In this document: one piece after another, positions 11,830-25,553 of the stretch
Position numbering within the stretch: position 1 is the first letter of the stretch
How the letters are laid out: each line of letters opens with the position of its first letter
DNA from: Flaccisagitta enflata
Lineage: Eukaryota; Chaetognatha; Sagittoidea; Aphragmophora
Direction of reading: 5' to 3'
Assembly: GCA_965153355.1 (NCBI GenBank)
Contig: OZ231127.1
Span: 22,444,001 to 22,508,000, forward strand
DNA length: 64,000 nt
Notes under the pieces: generated by a model
What the model saw: the letters and a program-made list of their open reading frames with translations, nothing else
What the model was told of the DNA's origin: nothing
Databases searched by the model: none
Position numbers and translations under genes: made by a program

Positions 11830-13510
11830 GCCTATGGGCGGCCTAACCACCACCTTTAAAGGACCTCACTGCCACCTGTGGGTAGTCCCACTGCCGCCTG
11901 TGGGCGGTCCCACTGCCGCCTTTGGGCGGTCCCACTGCCACCTTGGGGCGGTCCCACTGCCGCCTGTTGTGTGACAGACATTCAGAGAATTCTGGGTTGT
12001 GTAACAGACATTGAAGTATTTTGGGTTTTGTGACAGACATTTGAAGAATTTTGGGTTGTGTGACAGACATTGGAAAATCCTGGGGTGTGTGACAGACATC
12101 GGAGAATCTTGAGTTGTGTGACAGACATCGGAGAAATTTTTGGTTGTGTGACAGACATTGGAGAATTTTGGGTTGTGTGACAGACAATTGGAGAAAATTA
12201 GGTTATGTGACAGACATTTGGAGAAAACAGGGTGGTGTAACAGACATTGGAGAAATCTGGGTTATGTGACAGACATCAGAGAATCTTGGGTGGTGTGACT
12301 GATATTGGAAAAGTTTAGGTTGTGTGACTGACATCAGAGAATCTTGGGGTGTGTGACAGACATTTAGAGAAAACTAGGTTATGTAGCAGACATTTGGAGA
12401 TAACTGGGTAGTGTGACAGACATTTGGAGAAAACTGGTTGTGTGACAAACATCGGAGAAATTTGGGTTATGTGACAGACATCGGAGAATCTTGGGTTGTG
12501 TGACAGACATCGGAGAAGTTTGGGTTGTATGACAGACATCGGAGAATCTTGGGGTGTGTGACAGACAATTAGAGCAAATCAGGTTATGTGACAGACATTT
12601 TGAGAAAACTGGGTGGTGTGACAGACATTTGGAGAAAACTGGGTTGTGTGACAGACATCGGTAAAATCTGGGTTATCTGACAGATATCGGAGAAGTTTGG
12701 GTTGTGTGACAGACATTGGAGAACCTTGGCGTGTGTGACAGACAATTGGAGAAAATTAGGTTATGTGACAGACATTTGGAGAAAACTGGGTGGTGTGACA
12801 GACATTTTGAGAAAACTGGGTGGTGTGACAGACATTTGGAGAAAACTGGGTTGTGTGACAGACATCGGAGCAGGGGTGTATAATGTTGAGTGGCATTTGA
12901 TTTTATTCCCCCCCGACGCGTTGCGTCGCGTTACAAAATCATTGTTTATTTCATCCCTAACAGCTATAAAACAGTATATTTCAAGTTATAATGGTGTTAA
13001 ATTGTGTTGTAGTAATTACCTTTTACCTTTTGGTACTGCCATAAGTGTTAAATCTTCAAAAAAATTTCTTTTTTCCTTTTTTCAAGCTTTTGATTTTCTT
13101 CCCCATCTCCAAACCATTTGATTTTATTCCCCCCCCACCGGGGGGGGGGGAATACTCAACATTATACACGCGTGCATCGGAGAAGCCCGGATTATGTGAC
13201 AGACATCGGAGAATTCTAGTTTGCGTGAAAGACATAATAACGCATGGATGTGTGACAGACATCGGAGAAATCTGAGTTATGTGACAGACATTGGAGAATC
13301 TTGGGTTTTGTGACAGACATTGGAGAAGTTTGGGTTGTGTGACAGACATTGGAGAATCTTGGGGTGTGTGACAGACAATTGGAGAAAATTAGGTTATGTG
13401 ACAGACATTTGGAGAATTCTGGGTTGTGTGACAGACATAAGAAAGTTCTGGGTTGTGTGACAGACAGTCGGAGAATTCTAGGTTGTGTGACAGACATTCG
13501 GAGAAAATTA
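11830..13510. repeat. 21-bp and 30-bp minisatellite arrays
   Basis: First GGCGGTCCCACTGCCGCCT units (11830-11965). Then dozens of roughly 30-bp units with the core GGTTGTGTGACAGACATCGG (11966-12870 and 13183-13510), differing by small indels in the A/T part. Long frames here are repeat translations, not genes. Confidence 0.9.
12871..13174. mobile_element. hAT-like MITE inserted in the minisatellite
   Basis: The ends CAGGGGTGTATAATGTTGAG and CTCAACATTATACACGCGTG are inverted. CATCGGAG occurs on both flanks (12863-12870, 13175-13182), an 8-bp duplication, though the motif is also part of the host repeat. The interior has two TTGATTTTATTCCCC segments and long C/G runs. A related element is at about 21631-21834. 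Confidence 0.75.
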
Positions 13511-13614
13511 TGAAACTTTAGTGTTCCATCGATATTGTGACCCCGCGTCACTTGCTTTCTTTGTAGTTTTGTGAAAGAGTTTCGTCGACGTTTTTTGATA
13601 TAGGAACATCAACC

Positions 13615-15335
13615 ATGGATTCCTTGTCAAAAGTACTGTTGATGGTTACAACGATTGCGATTGCGATGGCAGACATGCCCTTTCCAGGTGAACACAGTTA
13701 TTTGCTTCAAAAGAACGTTTCAATACTCGCGAAATGTCTTCAGTTCATGAAGCAACGAACTCGATGCGTCATCGGCTTGATTTTAGAGGATTGATGGTCG
13801 GTACGCCGCTTGCACCCCGGGACTTTGCTGAATCACTCTTATGTGCCCCCTTCATAATGTGACACTCACGATTTTATTTCAAACAAGCCAATGCACAGCT
13901 TTCTAGCTTGATGGGCCCCTTTTTTGAGCCAATTTGAAATTAACAAAGAAAATGAAAGAATATTTTTAAGGGGATTCTTAAAGGGATTTCTCCCATGTAT
14001 TTCAATGTAAACTTCAAACGGGCCCTAAAAAAGGGTCCCATCTAGCTAGAAAGCTGCGCAATGGCTCATTTGAGATAAAATCGCGAGTGTCACATTATGA
14101 CGGGGGCGCATAAGAGCGATTTAGCCAAGTCCCGGGATGCAATCGGCGTAATATTCGGCCCGAAGGACCGACAGCTGGGCAAGATCTCTCATCGAGATTT
14201 AATGATTTGTCAAATGAAACCATATTTAACCATATTCAATGGGTAAATTTGCTCAAATTTGCAGAAATACATAAGTGACTTTTGATTTTGGTAAGTATCC
14301 TTTCTTTAGTTGCGGACACGCAACTCTTTAAGAGGCTTTGTCCCTCCGTGCGTCCATTGGTTCGTCGGTCCGTGAACACTAGTCGAAAAGTGCGGAAACG
14401 AGTCTTTTAGATGCTCTTTGGGCAGTGGCCACAAAGGGCCGATGTCCAGTAGGACACAGCCTAGTTTTGGCCCTTTAAGTCCTCAAATTAGCCCTCCCTG
14501 ACCTCTAATCAGCCCTCCAGACATCAAATCCCCAATTTTGGACCTCAAATCAGGCCTCCAGACCTCAAACCTGCCCTCCAGACCTCAAATCAGCTTACCA
14601 GATCTCAAATCCGCCCTCCAGACCACAATTCGGCCCTCCAGACCTCAAATCAGCCACCCAGGCCTCTAATCAGCCATCTAGGCCTCAAATCAGCCCTCCA
14701 GGCTTCAAATTTACCCTTGAGACCTCAAGCATGCCCCCACATGTCAAATCTGCTGTTTAGGCCTATAATCTGCCCTTTCAGACCTGCCTTCAGTAAACTC
14801 AATCAGTCTTCTCAGGCCTGATATATTCTCCCTTAGGATGTCTGGAAATTCATCCCTGTGTCCCATAGGACATCGGCCCTTTTAGGCGGCTGCCCTGCTC
14901 TCACTCAACTTCATCAGCTGATCACTTCAAGCAGTGCATCGGGTACCGCTGACCATCTGCGATCCTTGGATGACTTGTTGTGCATGTGAGTGGGGGTTGG
15001 ATGCTCCTGCCCACCCGTCCGCAACGGTATTCACGGCGTCCAGGAACAAACCATAGGTCGAAAAAAATGGTCAAGACTCCTGACCTGGTCAAAAAGTCTT
15101 TTTTGATGTATTAGCTATCAATTTAAGTCAAAAATAAAAAAAATTGGCTTGGAAATATAGAATTCAAAGCTTAAAGATAGTAAAAATGAAGCATTTTTAT
15201 ATATTTTTTATATCAGTAATTAAGATTGTAGCTTCAAGCTGTTTAAAAAATATCTGAAAAGTGTGGCAATAGTTGCTGTAATAATGCTTTTACCTATTTG
15301 GTAAGTTTAGAGGGTTATTTTATAAATAAAAAATC

Positions 15336-15366
<31 letters not shown>

Positions 15367-16916
15367 ATTTGGAACTAACTAATTGATTTTTTTTCAGCCT
15401 ATTTTCATAATTACTTCTTTAAAATTCTTGAAGACTATAAAAAATGTATAAATGTTGTTGAGATACACATGCTGGAATATAATCCAGCTAGTTTTTAGAA
15501 ATATTTGAAAGATTAAAGCTTAGAAATAACAAAAAATAATCATTTTACAACAGTTTTTGGCATTTTTTTGTTTTGATGATTGGAAAAACACTCTAAACAA
15601 ACTGAAGTAGGTAAAAGCATTAGTGCAACCACTGTAGCCAAACTTTTCATACATTTCTACATACTTTTAGAGGCCATGAATACAATTTTAAATCTAAAAT
15701 ATGCTTAAAAATGCCTTCTTTGGCTACATTATTTGACCATCAATTCTATATTTCTAAGCAGATTTTTTTTATTTTTACCATTAATTTGTAGCTAATGCAT
15801 CAAAAAAGACATTTCCCCAGGTCAGAAGTCTTGACCATTTTTTTAGACCTAGGGTTTGTTCCTGGACGCCGTGTATTGTGACCCCGCGTCACTTGTTAAT
15901 TTTAAGAAAAGTAAATTACATCACGTTAAAATGTTGACAACATTGTTGTACAATTCACAATAAAAACACTATTTGACCCATAATTCTCATTGACCCCAGC
16001 TACCGAGTTGAGGGAGGTCATCTTTGATGGTGGTATTGCCGGTGCAACTGAAAGTTATGATAATAATTGGTTACCGGCAAAAGCATTCAAGAGGAATAGT
16101 CCCGTGAACACGGCTTGGCATAGTGGGAAATCTGGTGCAAATTTGCCTATCATGATATGGTACGACTTCAAAACACGCTCTGTCGACGTTGCCGAGGTAA
16201 ACGGGGGGGGGGAGAAAGGGTTGATTGACTGTACTCCATTGCTGTAAGTAATGTGCATCAAAAAGTATCTTACAAAAGTACTATATTCTCAACCGTGTTG
16301 TATGATGTTGCGGAGTTGGTCTGTCATAAATTTTCCTACCATAACTTGCCTGCCCAGCCCAATCAAACGCCACCGTCATGTTGCTGTTTTAAGATTGTAT
16401 AAAAATCATGTCAATAAGATAATCCTTTCGACCAATATCGAGGTCAGAATCCCAGCCTCGGGTCCCCGATCATAGCCTGGATACTCAGGTCTTAAATGCT
16501 AAGCTGACAGTCTTTGCTGCCCCTCTCATCAACACATCCCCACAAATACTCACTGAGGGGCGAACGGGCAGGGGCTATGTGTGCCACGGAGACGTACCCC
16601 AACTTAAATTTTGTTTTACTTTTACGTTCATCAGATGTCCTTCCAACCGGGCCAAAGTAAGAAAGAATACCTCGCTAAAGCACCCACTTCTTATCAATTT
16701 GTGGGCTCAAATGATGATCTGTGCAATGATCTTTCCACGTGGACTGTGTTGTGCGAGGATCTCTCGGATCGTCCATGGTCGCGCTACTCGGAAGTGCGCT
16801 ATTGCAGGGTCAAACCCGAGAAGAAGAAAAGATTCCGCTGCGTCGGAATCAGAGTTTTAAACAATCGTATGGTTCCGGCATACACAAACATGAGAAACAT
16901 CAGAATTTGGCAGTAA
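13615..16916 (+). CDS. Secreted F5/8-type-C-like protein, copy A (3 exons)
   Basis: Exons 13615-13687, 16000-16196 and 16635-16916 join in phase (1, then 0) with GT-AG ends to give 183 residues. Residues 1-18 form a signal peptide, followed by MADMPFPG. The rest resembles an F5/8 type C (discoidin, galactose-binding-like) fold: NNWLPAKAF, then TAWHSGKSG, IMIWYDFKTRSVDVAE, MSFQPGQSK and a final FRCVGIRVLNN...NIRIW. Four cysteines lie in LCNDL, VLCEDL, RYCRV and FRCVG and are shared with copy B. A glycan- or lipid-binding extracellular role is inference. The start ATG is in ACCATGG context and the upstream GT donor is in the same place as in copy B. ATTAAA at 17053 could be the poly(A) signal. 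Intron 1 holds three transposons. Confidence 0.85.
13802..14150. mobile_element. 350-bp foldback element in intron 1 of copy A
   Basis: TACGCCGCTTGCACCCCGGG at the left and CCCGGGATGCAATCGGCGTA at the right are inverted; the inner arms (CATAATGTGACACTC / GAGTGTCACATTATG) and GGGCCC/GGGTCCC near the centre also pair. Confidence 0.8.
14420..14976 (-). mobile_element. Helitron-like element, GACCTCAAATCAGCCCTCCA core
   Basis: GGGCAGTGGCCACAAAGGGCC and CCGATGTCCAGTAGGACAC at the left; GTGTCCCATAGGACATCGGC and GGGTACCGCTGACCAT at the right. The subterminal segments are mutual reverse complements around about fifteen 20-bp units. Same family as 22181-22663 and 31032-31482. Confidence 0.75.
15032..15873. 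mobile_element. 840-bp foldback with TATT flanks
   Basis: CACGGCGTCCAGGAACAAAC and its reverse complement bound two long AT-rich inverted arms; a poly(A) run lies at 15338-15364. Both flanks carry TATT. It interrupts the HINE at the point where other copies read ...GGTATT. Confidence 0.85.
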
Positions 16917-17189
16917 ACTGCCAAAAAAGTTAAGTGTTCGAGAACAAAAGCCAACGGTTGGTTGAGGGTGTGACTGTTTCGGGGTAAACATTTTCACTTT
17001 AATACCATCATGTTAAAACATTCATTCGTTTTGAATTTGTCCAGAATCTGCAATTAAATGATATCGTAAATAAGATATTGATCCTTTCTCTCATGTGTTG
17101 AGTACCAATAAGGGCGGCTAATCGCCGTAGGAAAAAAGTCGTAAATGCTGCTGGAGAAAATGAGAGAGAAAAAGAGAGTGAGAGAGAAA

Positions 17190-17576
<387 letters not shown>

Positions 17577-17643
17577 CTTCAATTAACTCGATTCCGCTTT
17601 TGGGGAAAAATGAGAAAAATGCGAAAAAATAAAAAAAGATTTA

Positions 17644-17772
17644 AACAAGGCCAAGTGGGCCAATAGGTGTGACGTTTGGATCGTCGAACGAATGCGTTAC
17701 CAACCGACCGACCAACCGACCGACCAACCGACGGACACAACCAGTTATAGAGGTGCTTTGTTGCACCTAAAA
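17644..17772 (+). mobile_element. Short HINE-like element, GGTGC subfamily
   Basis: AACAAGGCCAAGTGGGCCAA start, AGGTGTGAC subterminal segment, ACCGACCGACCAACCG core, AGTTATAGAGGTGC...GCACCT hairpin and AAAAAT end. Only about 130 bp long. Confidence 0.8.
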
Positions 17773-18422
17773 ATCATAGCTCCAAAACTATCAATCGCAC
17801 AGAATTCTGCTTGGCGTCATCTGAATTAGCTCTTTCTTAGCTATAAATTTCATGCGTAGTCCCGTTCTGCCCCCAAAATGCATCAACTTTCTCAAACGCT
17901 TCATAAAACAAAAGGAAATCCGTTTTTCTCTGCAGGACTCAAAAAGACCGAAGGGGCTTCGTCTCTTCGACTTTTTTCCAAATTAGCCCGTACCTGAACG
18001 ACTAAGGGTGATAAAATTGGCAGATCATGTTGTGGGGCTGTCTCAGGCTTCTATTGAAAGCAATCTTGACTTTGAAATTCTACATTGAGATGGTCGCGCC
18101 CTTACCCGCTGTTGACTCTACCTCAATGAGAAATCCAAAATTTCAAAGGGCTCAAATCCCAGTATTGACTGCAGATTTGGAATCTGCAGAAAAAACTGAT
18201 AATTGAAAGTCTTTTCCTTCTTTTGATATTCCAATTAGAATGTGGTCAAAAGTGGTGTCAAAGCTCGCGAAACATACTTTCCCTTATAATTTCTTTGTAA
18301 AATCATTGAACTTACCTTTTATTATAAATCTTTAGCGTGGATTATGATAATGCCCCTGAAATAATTTTGAAACAAGGCCGAAATTCGACCTGTAGATGGA
18401 AAGAGAGGAAGACACGGAGACA

Positions 18423-18533
<111 letters not shown>

Positions 18534-18593
18534 ACATCAACAAAAAAAAATCTGCACGTAGTCAAAACTTAAGCAACTTGAAAATTTTGGTTT

Positions 18594-19225
18594 TCCATAG
18601 ACACTGTCCTCTCAGCGAGAATCCAGGTGAAAAGTCATAGCACAGTAGGTTTTTTTGTAGTTTGTCATAGTTTAAGGGTTTCTTTTACTAAAACTAACAG
18701 TTATGAAATCTTGTTATGGGCGGTTTTTGGGAAATATGAAAAAAAAAAAAATTTTAACCTTATTTTAAATGAAATTTTTTTCAACTCATCCAGACCTCTT
18801 TTTTGATGGTAAATCTGTAATCCTGATGTTATTTCCTTTCATTTGATAGGTCGCACTATATGTTTTTATGAAGAAGTAAAAATTTCAATTTTTAAGCCAC
18901 CGTTATAATTTTGCAACGGTGGCTAAAAAATTCAAAATAATAATTCTTGAAGATTGCATATAGTGCGACATATCAAATGAAAGGAAATGTTATCAGGAAT
19001 ACGAATTTGCTAAAAAAAAGAGGTTTTGATAAGTTAAAAAAATCTATGTTTAAAATAGGGTTAAAATTTTCTTTTTTTCAAATTTCTCAAAAAGCGCCCT
19101 TGACAAGATTTCATGAGTGATAGTTTTAGTTTAATCAACCCTAAAACTAAGAGAAACTGCAATAAAACCCACTGTACTATGACTTTTGACCTGGACTCTC
19201 GTTGAGAGGAGAGTGTAGACCCATG
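18594..19225. mobile_element. 630-bp palindromic foldback element
   Basis: CCATAGACACTGTCCTCTC at the left pairs with GAGAGGAGAGTGTAGACCC at the right. The arms meet at AGCCACCGTTATAATTTTGC...GGTGGCT near 18910, so almost the whole element is one hairpin. Confidence 0.85.
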
Positions 19226-19340
19226 GGAAATTCAATGTAAGGCGTGACGAGCAAGATGTAAACTTGTAATGCTAAAAATGATGACAATAGAAGCCCAAGA
19301 CAGATCCACAACAGGAAATGCTTGGAGAATTCCGATTCTT

Positions 19341-20175
19341 AGTCGCGTGCACGCGACTCTATGACCCGCTCTGTCCGTCGGTCGGTTGGACGGTCAGTTG
19401 GTCGGTCCGTCTGTAACGCTTAGCGTTTCTTCATCTTTTTAGATCATTTTATGTTATTTTACATCATTTTAAGTCATTGCAAGTCAATTCGTCATTTCTG
19501 GTCATTATTTGAAATTTTGTCATATTTTGTCATTTGAAGTCATTTCGTGTCATTTCATGTCATTCCAAGTCATTTCACATTATTTTTGGACATTTTAAAT
19601 CATTTTTGTCATTTTATTCATTTATGTCATTTAAGTCATTTTGTGATGGTTAAAGTCATTTTAAGTCATTTCAGGTCAGTTTAAGTCATTTCAAGTCATT
19701 TGTAGTCATTTGACATCATTTTCAGTCAGTTTTGGTCATTTATGTTTTTTTATTCATTTAGGTCAATTATGTCATTTTTAGTCATTGTTGGTTATTGTAA
19801 GTCATTTTAAGTCATTTTACATCATTTTTAGTCATTTCACATCATTTTACATAATTTTCAAGATTCCTTGATTTGAAGCAACAATTTCAAATTTAGTCCT
19901 TCCTGGTGGGTTTCATAGCTTGAATTAAATTAGATGGGTTTCAAAGCTTGAATTGGAATGGGTGGGTTTCAAGGCTGAAATTGAAACTAGTGGGTTTCAA
20001 GGTTTGAATTGAAACTGGTGGGTGCCTAAACTTGAATTGAAACTGGTGGGTATGAGTAGAAACTGTTGGGCTGGAATTGAAACAGGTGGGTTTCAAGGCT
20101 TTAATTGAAACTGGTGGAGTTAGGTCAATGAAAATATTTATGTCCCGCACGCGACTTATAGGTGTTGGCCTTGTT
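19341..20175 (-). mobile_element. HINE-like element with TCATTTTAAG core
   Basis: Hairpin AGTCGCGTGCACGCGACT, GACCCGCTCTGTCCGTCGG, then many AAGTCATTTT-type 10-bp units and GGTGGGTTTCAAGGCTTGAA units. Ends CCCGCACGCGACTTATAGG...GGCCTTGTTT. GCACGCGACT matches the hairpin arm. Confidence 0.85.
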
Positions 20176-20720
20176 TTGGTTTTAGTCATTTCAGCTTTCA
20201 GTACAGGGTATTAAGATCGGTCAATTACAACCGGGCTTTTGTAGTGAGAAAGGTCCAACAGGCAAATACGCGCTAGAGGAGTTTGATATGACATTGTGTT
20301 GTGATTAGCACAAATCTATCAAGGACTGAATAAGGCAATGGCATTAAATTTGGAAGAATGACAATGAGAATTGTCTCGTTTTCATGCTGTTGAAACTACT
20401 TCAAACGAGACCAATCTGGGCCTCTTGGGACAGTATCTTTATTCATTTAGTGAACTTGCACTTGCTACACATGATTTCAAGTTATTTTGAGTCATTTCAA
20501 GTTTTTTTTTCATTTTTGTATTTTAGGTAATAATGTGTCATTTTAAGCCATTCTTTGTCATTCTTTGTCATTCTAACTCATTTTATGAATGTTGGACAAC
20601 ATTACTACTCATTCTTGTCATTCAGAGTCATTAAAGTCACTTCGTTGTCAATTTGTGTCATTCTTTTCCATTTTCAGTCTTTCATGTCATTTTTTGTCAA
20701 TTTAAGTCATTAAAGTTATT
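20176..20720. other. No gene; further TCATT-type repeats
   Basis: Unique-looking DNA to about 20460, then loose AAGTCATTTT-like repeats to 20710, probably a remnant of another HINE core. Confidence 0.45.
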
Positions 20721-21615
<895 letters not shown>

Positions 21616-21630
21616 TAAAAGCAATGTTAG

Positions 21631-21834
21631 TGATTAGCTGGCCTCTATATAATTGAGTTCTTCCCCCGGTTGGGAGGGGGGGGGGGGAAATCAAAGGGTT
21701 TGGAGATGGGGAAGGAAATTAAAAGGGAACTACCCTGTTTCATTGCTTTATGGGGAAGGAAACCCTAAATAGCAGGGAAGAAGATCAGAGGCAAAGGGGG
21801 GAAATCAAAAGCGACTTAATTTTATACACCCCTG
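21631..21834. mobile_element. hAT-like MITE related to 12871-13174
   Basis: Shares the G-run, GGAAATCAAAGGGTTTGGAG and TTTTATACACCCCTG end with the element at 12871. The left end (CTCTATATAATTGAG) is diverged. Confidence 0.5.
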
Positions 21835-22180
21835 GACCTAAGTCATTTCAGTCAAGTTGTTGTAGTCGGTTTAGTCATTTTAAGTCCAATTCAGTCAATC
21901 ATGCAGATTGAGTCAATCAAAAAGATTCCACTAGGGGTCAGGCCAACTCAGTTATTACGTCTCGCACGTATAGTTGTTGGCCCTGTTCACCTAAAGATAA
22001 TTTTCTCCTAAAGAGGGACACTTGGCCATAATTTCTATACCGATTAACGAATGAATCATGGATGAAGTAACAATCTTTATTTTTAAAATTGAGTGTTCCA
22101 CTGTTTTTCCTGCCATTTCTTGACGACTTAGGTCACAGAGACCTGATTGCACTCCTCCTGTAGATCTATTTTCTGCTTTT

Positions 22181-22663
22181 TGCGCAGCGGCCCCGAAGTC
22201 CTATAGAACACAAGGGGACTTTTGTTTGTTTGTTTGTTCATTCCCCCCCATTAGGTCTCTCAGGCTTCAAACCAGACCTTCCAGGCCTCAAATCAGGCCT
22301 CTCAGGCATCAAATCAGACCTCTCAGGCACCAAATCAGGCCTTTCAGCCCTCAAGTCAGGCCATTCAGGTCCCAAATCAGGCCCTTTAAACTGCCTTTAA
22401 AGGCCTCTGTTAGTTTTTCTTAGGTCTCTCATTAGCCCATTTGGGCCTCAAATCAACAACAAATCTGCCACAAATCTGCCACAAATCACAGACAAATAGA
22501 CAGGCGGAAGGGCGAATGGACGGACGGACCTCCCTCTGTGTTCTAAAGGACTTTGTCCCCTTTGGGGCCACTGCCCTGCTCTCCCCCCCCCCAATAAAAA
22601 TTTATAATTTAGCAAAGCAGGGCAGCGGGTATCGCTAACCACTTATTGCCCTTGGACGACTGG
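22181..22663 (-). mobile_element. Helitron-like element, CTCAAATCAGGCCTCTCAGG core
   Basis: GCGCAGCGGCCCCGAAGTCC and TATAGAACACAAGGGGAC at the left are mirrored by CCCTCTGTGTTCTAAAGGAC, TTTGGGGCCACTGCCCTGC at the right. Core of 20-bp units. Ends GGGTATCGCTAACCACTTAT. Confidence 0.75.
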
Positions 22664-23454
22664 TTAAAGTTTTATAACTGTTCTAGAAGTATAGATAACC
22701 TTGGAAAAAGGTGACCCAAAACACTTGTCATAGGACTACAACCACTATCAACAACCCCTGCAATAGGATATGTAAAAAATCTTGACATGAGGAAAAGATT
22801 TGCTGTTATGTCATTCTAAGTCCTAAACTCCTAATACGTCATAAAACACTCGAAACAATGTCTGATCCGTGGGACACTGTGTTTAGCATTTCTAAAAGAA
22901 GTCTCAAAAACGGATGCTGTGCATTTGAAACCTACCTGTATCATCCTTCACACTGATTATGTTGTCAATCTTCTCAGAACCTCCTGATAAAACGAGGGCA
23001 AGCCAGAAAAGTTGCATATTCGTATTGGGTAGGGCAGTAACGCAAAAACCGCTTGCCATTCAGAATTAGGACGGAGCGAGAGAACTAACCTATGGACCGA
23101 TCAAATGAGATGACAACCAATTTGAGTAATGTGTAGGTGGTAAAAATGCACTGCAGTCTCCTCGGGGCCTCTCCTTGATTAACACATGTCTAACAATTAG
23201 GCGAAAAAATATTTACCTGTTCCCTTCGGAGCCGCTGCCCAAAAACCATACTTTAGGTGACCCAGTAAGAAGAAAATTTGTCTGAAGTGACTTGACATCT
23301 TTGAAATACTACAGTAAAAATTCCATCTCACTAGGTTAGTCAAAGGTATCTTTTTATATGACGTATATTCACACATAAATGTGTAGCACAATACGCAAAT
23401 ACAAAAAGTAACGAGGCACAAGAAATAAAAGCAGATGATAAGACTATTTAGATG
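22664..23454. other. No gene; one Helitron-like 3' fragment
   Basis: TTCCCTTCGGAGCCGCTGCC CAAAA near 23220 is an isolated 3' end of the GCTGCCCAAAA family. Otherwise no recognised feature. Confidence 0.4.
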
Positions 23455-23457
23455 AAT

Positions 23458-23550
23458 AGAATTAGTCTAATTAGTCTAATTAGTCTAATTAGTCTAATTA
23501 GACTAATTAGAATTAGACTAATTAGATAAATAGAATTAGAATTAGAATTT
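23458..23550. repeat. TTAGTCTAA tandem palindrome
   Basis: About five TAATTAGTCTAATTAG-type units switch orientation midway (TTAGTCTAA to TTAGACTAA), making a local perfect palindrome. Confidence 0.85.
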
Positions 23551-23621
23551 TTCTAACAGTGCTCAAGTGTTTTTCAGCCTAATCGTCAGACATGTTTTAA
23601 CTAATTGTCAGACTTGTTTTT

Positions 23622-23779
23622 AGTTGCGGACACGCAACTCTATAAGATGCTTTGTCCGTCCGTCCGTCGGTCCGTCGGTCCGTCGGTCCGTGGTGATCGA
23701 GTTGGAAAATGTGAAAACGCGCATTTCCGCCCCTGCCCACCCGTCCGCAACTGGTATTGGCCGTGTATCCGGCCTTGTT
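23622..23779 (-). mobile_element. Short HINE-like element, GTTGCG subfamily
   Basis: AGTTGCGGACACGCAACT hairpin, TAAGATGCTTTGTCCGTCC, GTCGGTCCGTCGG repeats, CGCATTTCCGCCCCTGCCC, CCGTCCGCAACTGGTATTGG and CCGGCCTTGTT. Hairpin arm and GTCCGCAACT match perfectly. Confidence 0.85.
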
Positions 23780-23909
23780 ACTTTTACGTCTCCCCTCACC
23801 ACTCAGCTCGCGGCTTTGAAAAAAAAAAAACAACGGTCAAGGGCCTCCAAACCACAATTTCGTGGAAACCTATACAGAAAGTAAGTTCTTCTAAATCCCA
23901 AATTCTTTT

Positions 23910-24721
23910 ACCAGTAATGGCAGCTGTCGCCGTGAGGAAAAAAGTCGTGAGCGTTGTTCACTTTTCACTAAGTTTTTGTCTTCAGTCACTGCAATTTTTT
24001 TTATTTGTTAGATCAAATCAAAAGCAATTGTCAGAAAAATAGGACTGAGCTAAATGAGCTAGATGAGCTAAAATATTCAAAATCACTCAACCAGACAACC
24101 AGCTATGCTTACTGACATGCTTTCTTGTATTTGCATGCTTAAATCAAAACATTGATTTATTTATCTGTTTTGAAATAAGAAAAAGAGCAAGCTAAATAAG
24201 CTCAATGAGCTAAATGAGCTAGAATACTTAAAAAAACCCTCACAGATGAGCAGCTCTGCTCACTGATAGGCTTTCCTATAATTGCTTGCTTAAACATCTA
24301 TCAATATATTTGTTCATTTATTGCATTTGAAATCAGAAAAAAAGACTGAGTTAAGTGAGCTAAATGAGCTAAAATGCTAAAAATCACCCTCACAGATGAG
24401 CAGCTATGCTCATAAACATGTTTCCTTGTATTTGCATGCTCACACAAACTTAGATACACTCCTTTATTGATCCTATACAAAAGGAAAAAAAATTGAAAAA
24501 GATTTTATTTGAATTTTACATAAATAAATCATTAAAAAATCATAACAGGAAAAATATTTGTCATAGAGCATTCTTCTTGGCGCCAAATGAAAAAGAATTA
24601 TCCAATTTACTTACCCTATCAATTTCATTGGAGGGCTCATTTGCTCGATGGAGACACTCAACTATTTTATAAGAAAATGAAAATCATGTTTTTCTCAAAT
24701 ATAACTTCGATTTTTTTCCCA
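23910..24721 (-). mobile_element. GAGCTAAATGAGCT-family element
   Basis: Third copy of the family at 4766 and 10252: ACCAGTAATGGCAGCTGTCGCC start with GGAAAAAAGTCG, tandem units with ATGAGCAGCTCTGCTCACTG, and TAACTTCGATTTTTTTCCC end. Confidence 0.75.
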
Positions 24722-24786
24722 ACAACCTAATTACAGCTGATTATGATGTTCTTTTTTGGGGGAGAGTGGCACTAACTCAAGAATCT

Positions 24787-25553
<767 letters not shown>

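Larger units (their letters stand above)
11612..13554 (-). mobile_element. HINE-like element carrying a 30-bp minisatellite
   Basis: The hairpin AGTTGCGGACAGGCAACT with GTCGGTCCGTCGG repeats is at the left, and ATTGTGACCCCGCGTCACTTG (the reverse complement of the CAAGTGACGCGGGGTCAC 5' end) is at the right. If these are the two ends of one element, its core is the 30-bp minisatellite. That pairing is inference; the internal GTCCGCAACT segment is not seen at the right end. Confidence 0.45.
14308..15895 (-). mobile_element. Composite HINE-like element in intron 1 of copy A
   Basis: Hairpin AGTTGCGGACACGCAACT with CTTTAAGAGGCTTTGTCC at the left; CCTGCCCACCCGTCCGCAAC at 15007 and GTGACCCCGCGTCACTTG ending at 15895. 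Two later insertions sit inside: the tandem-core element 14420-14976 and the foldback 15032-15873. Confidence 0.75.

Noticed and set aside
11966-13510. Regular 30-bp repeats resembling a CRISPR array
   Set aside because: Units are contiguous with no unique spacers, and the genome is eukaryotic. It is a minisatellite.
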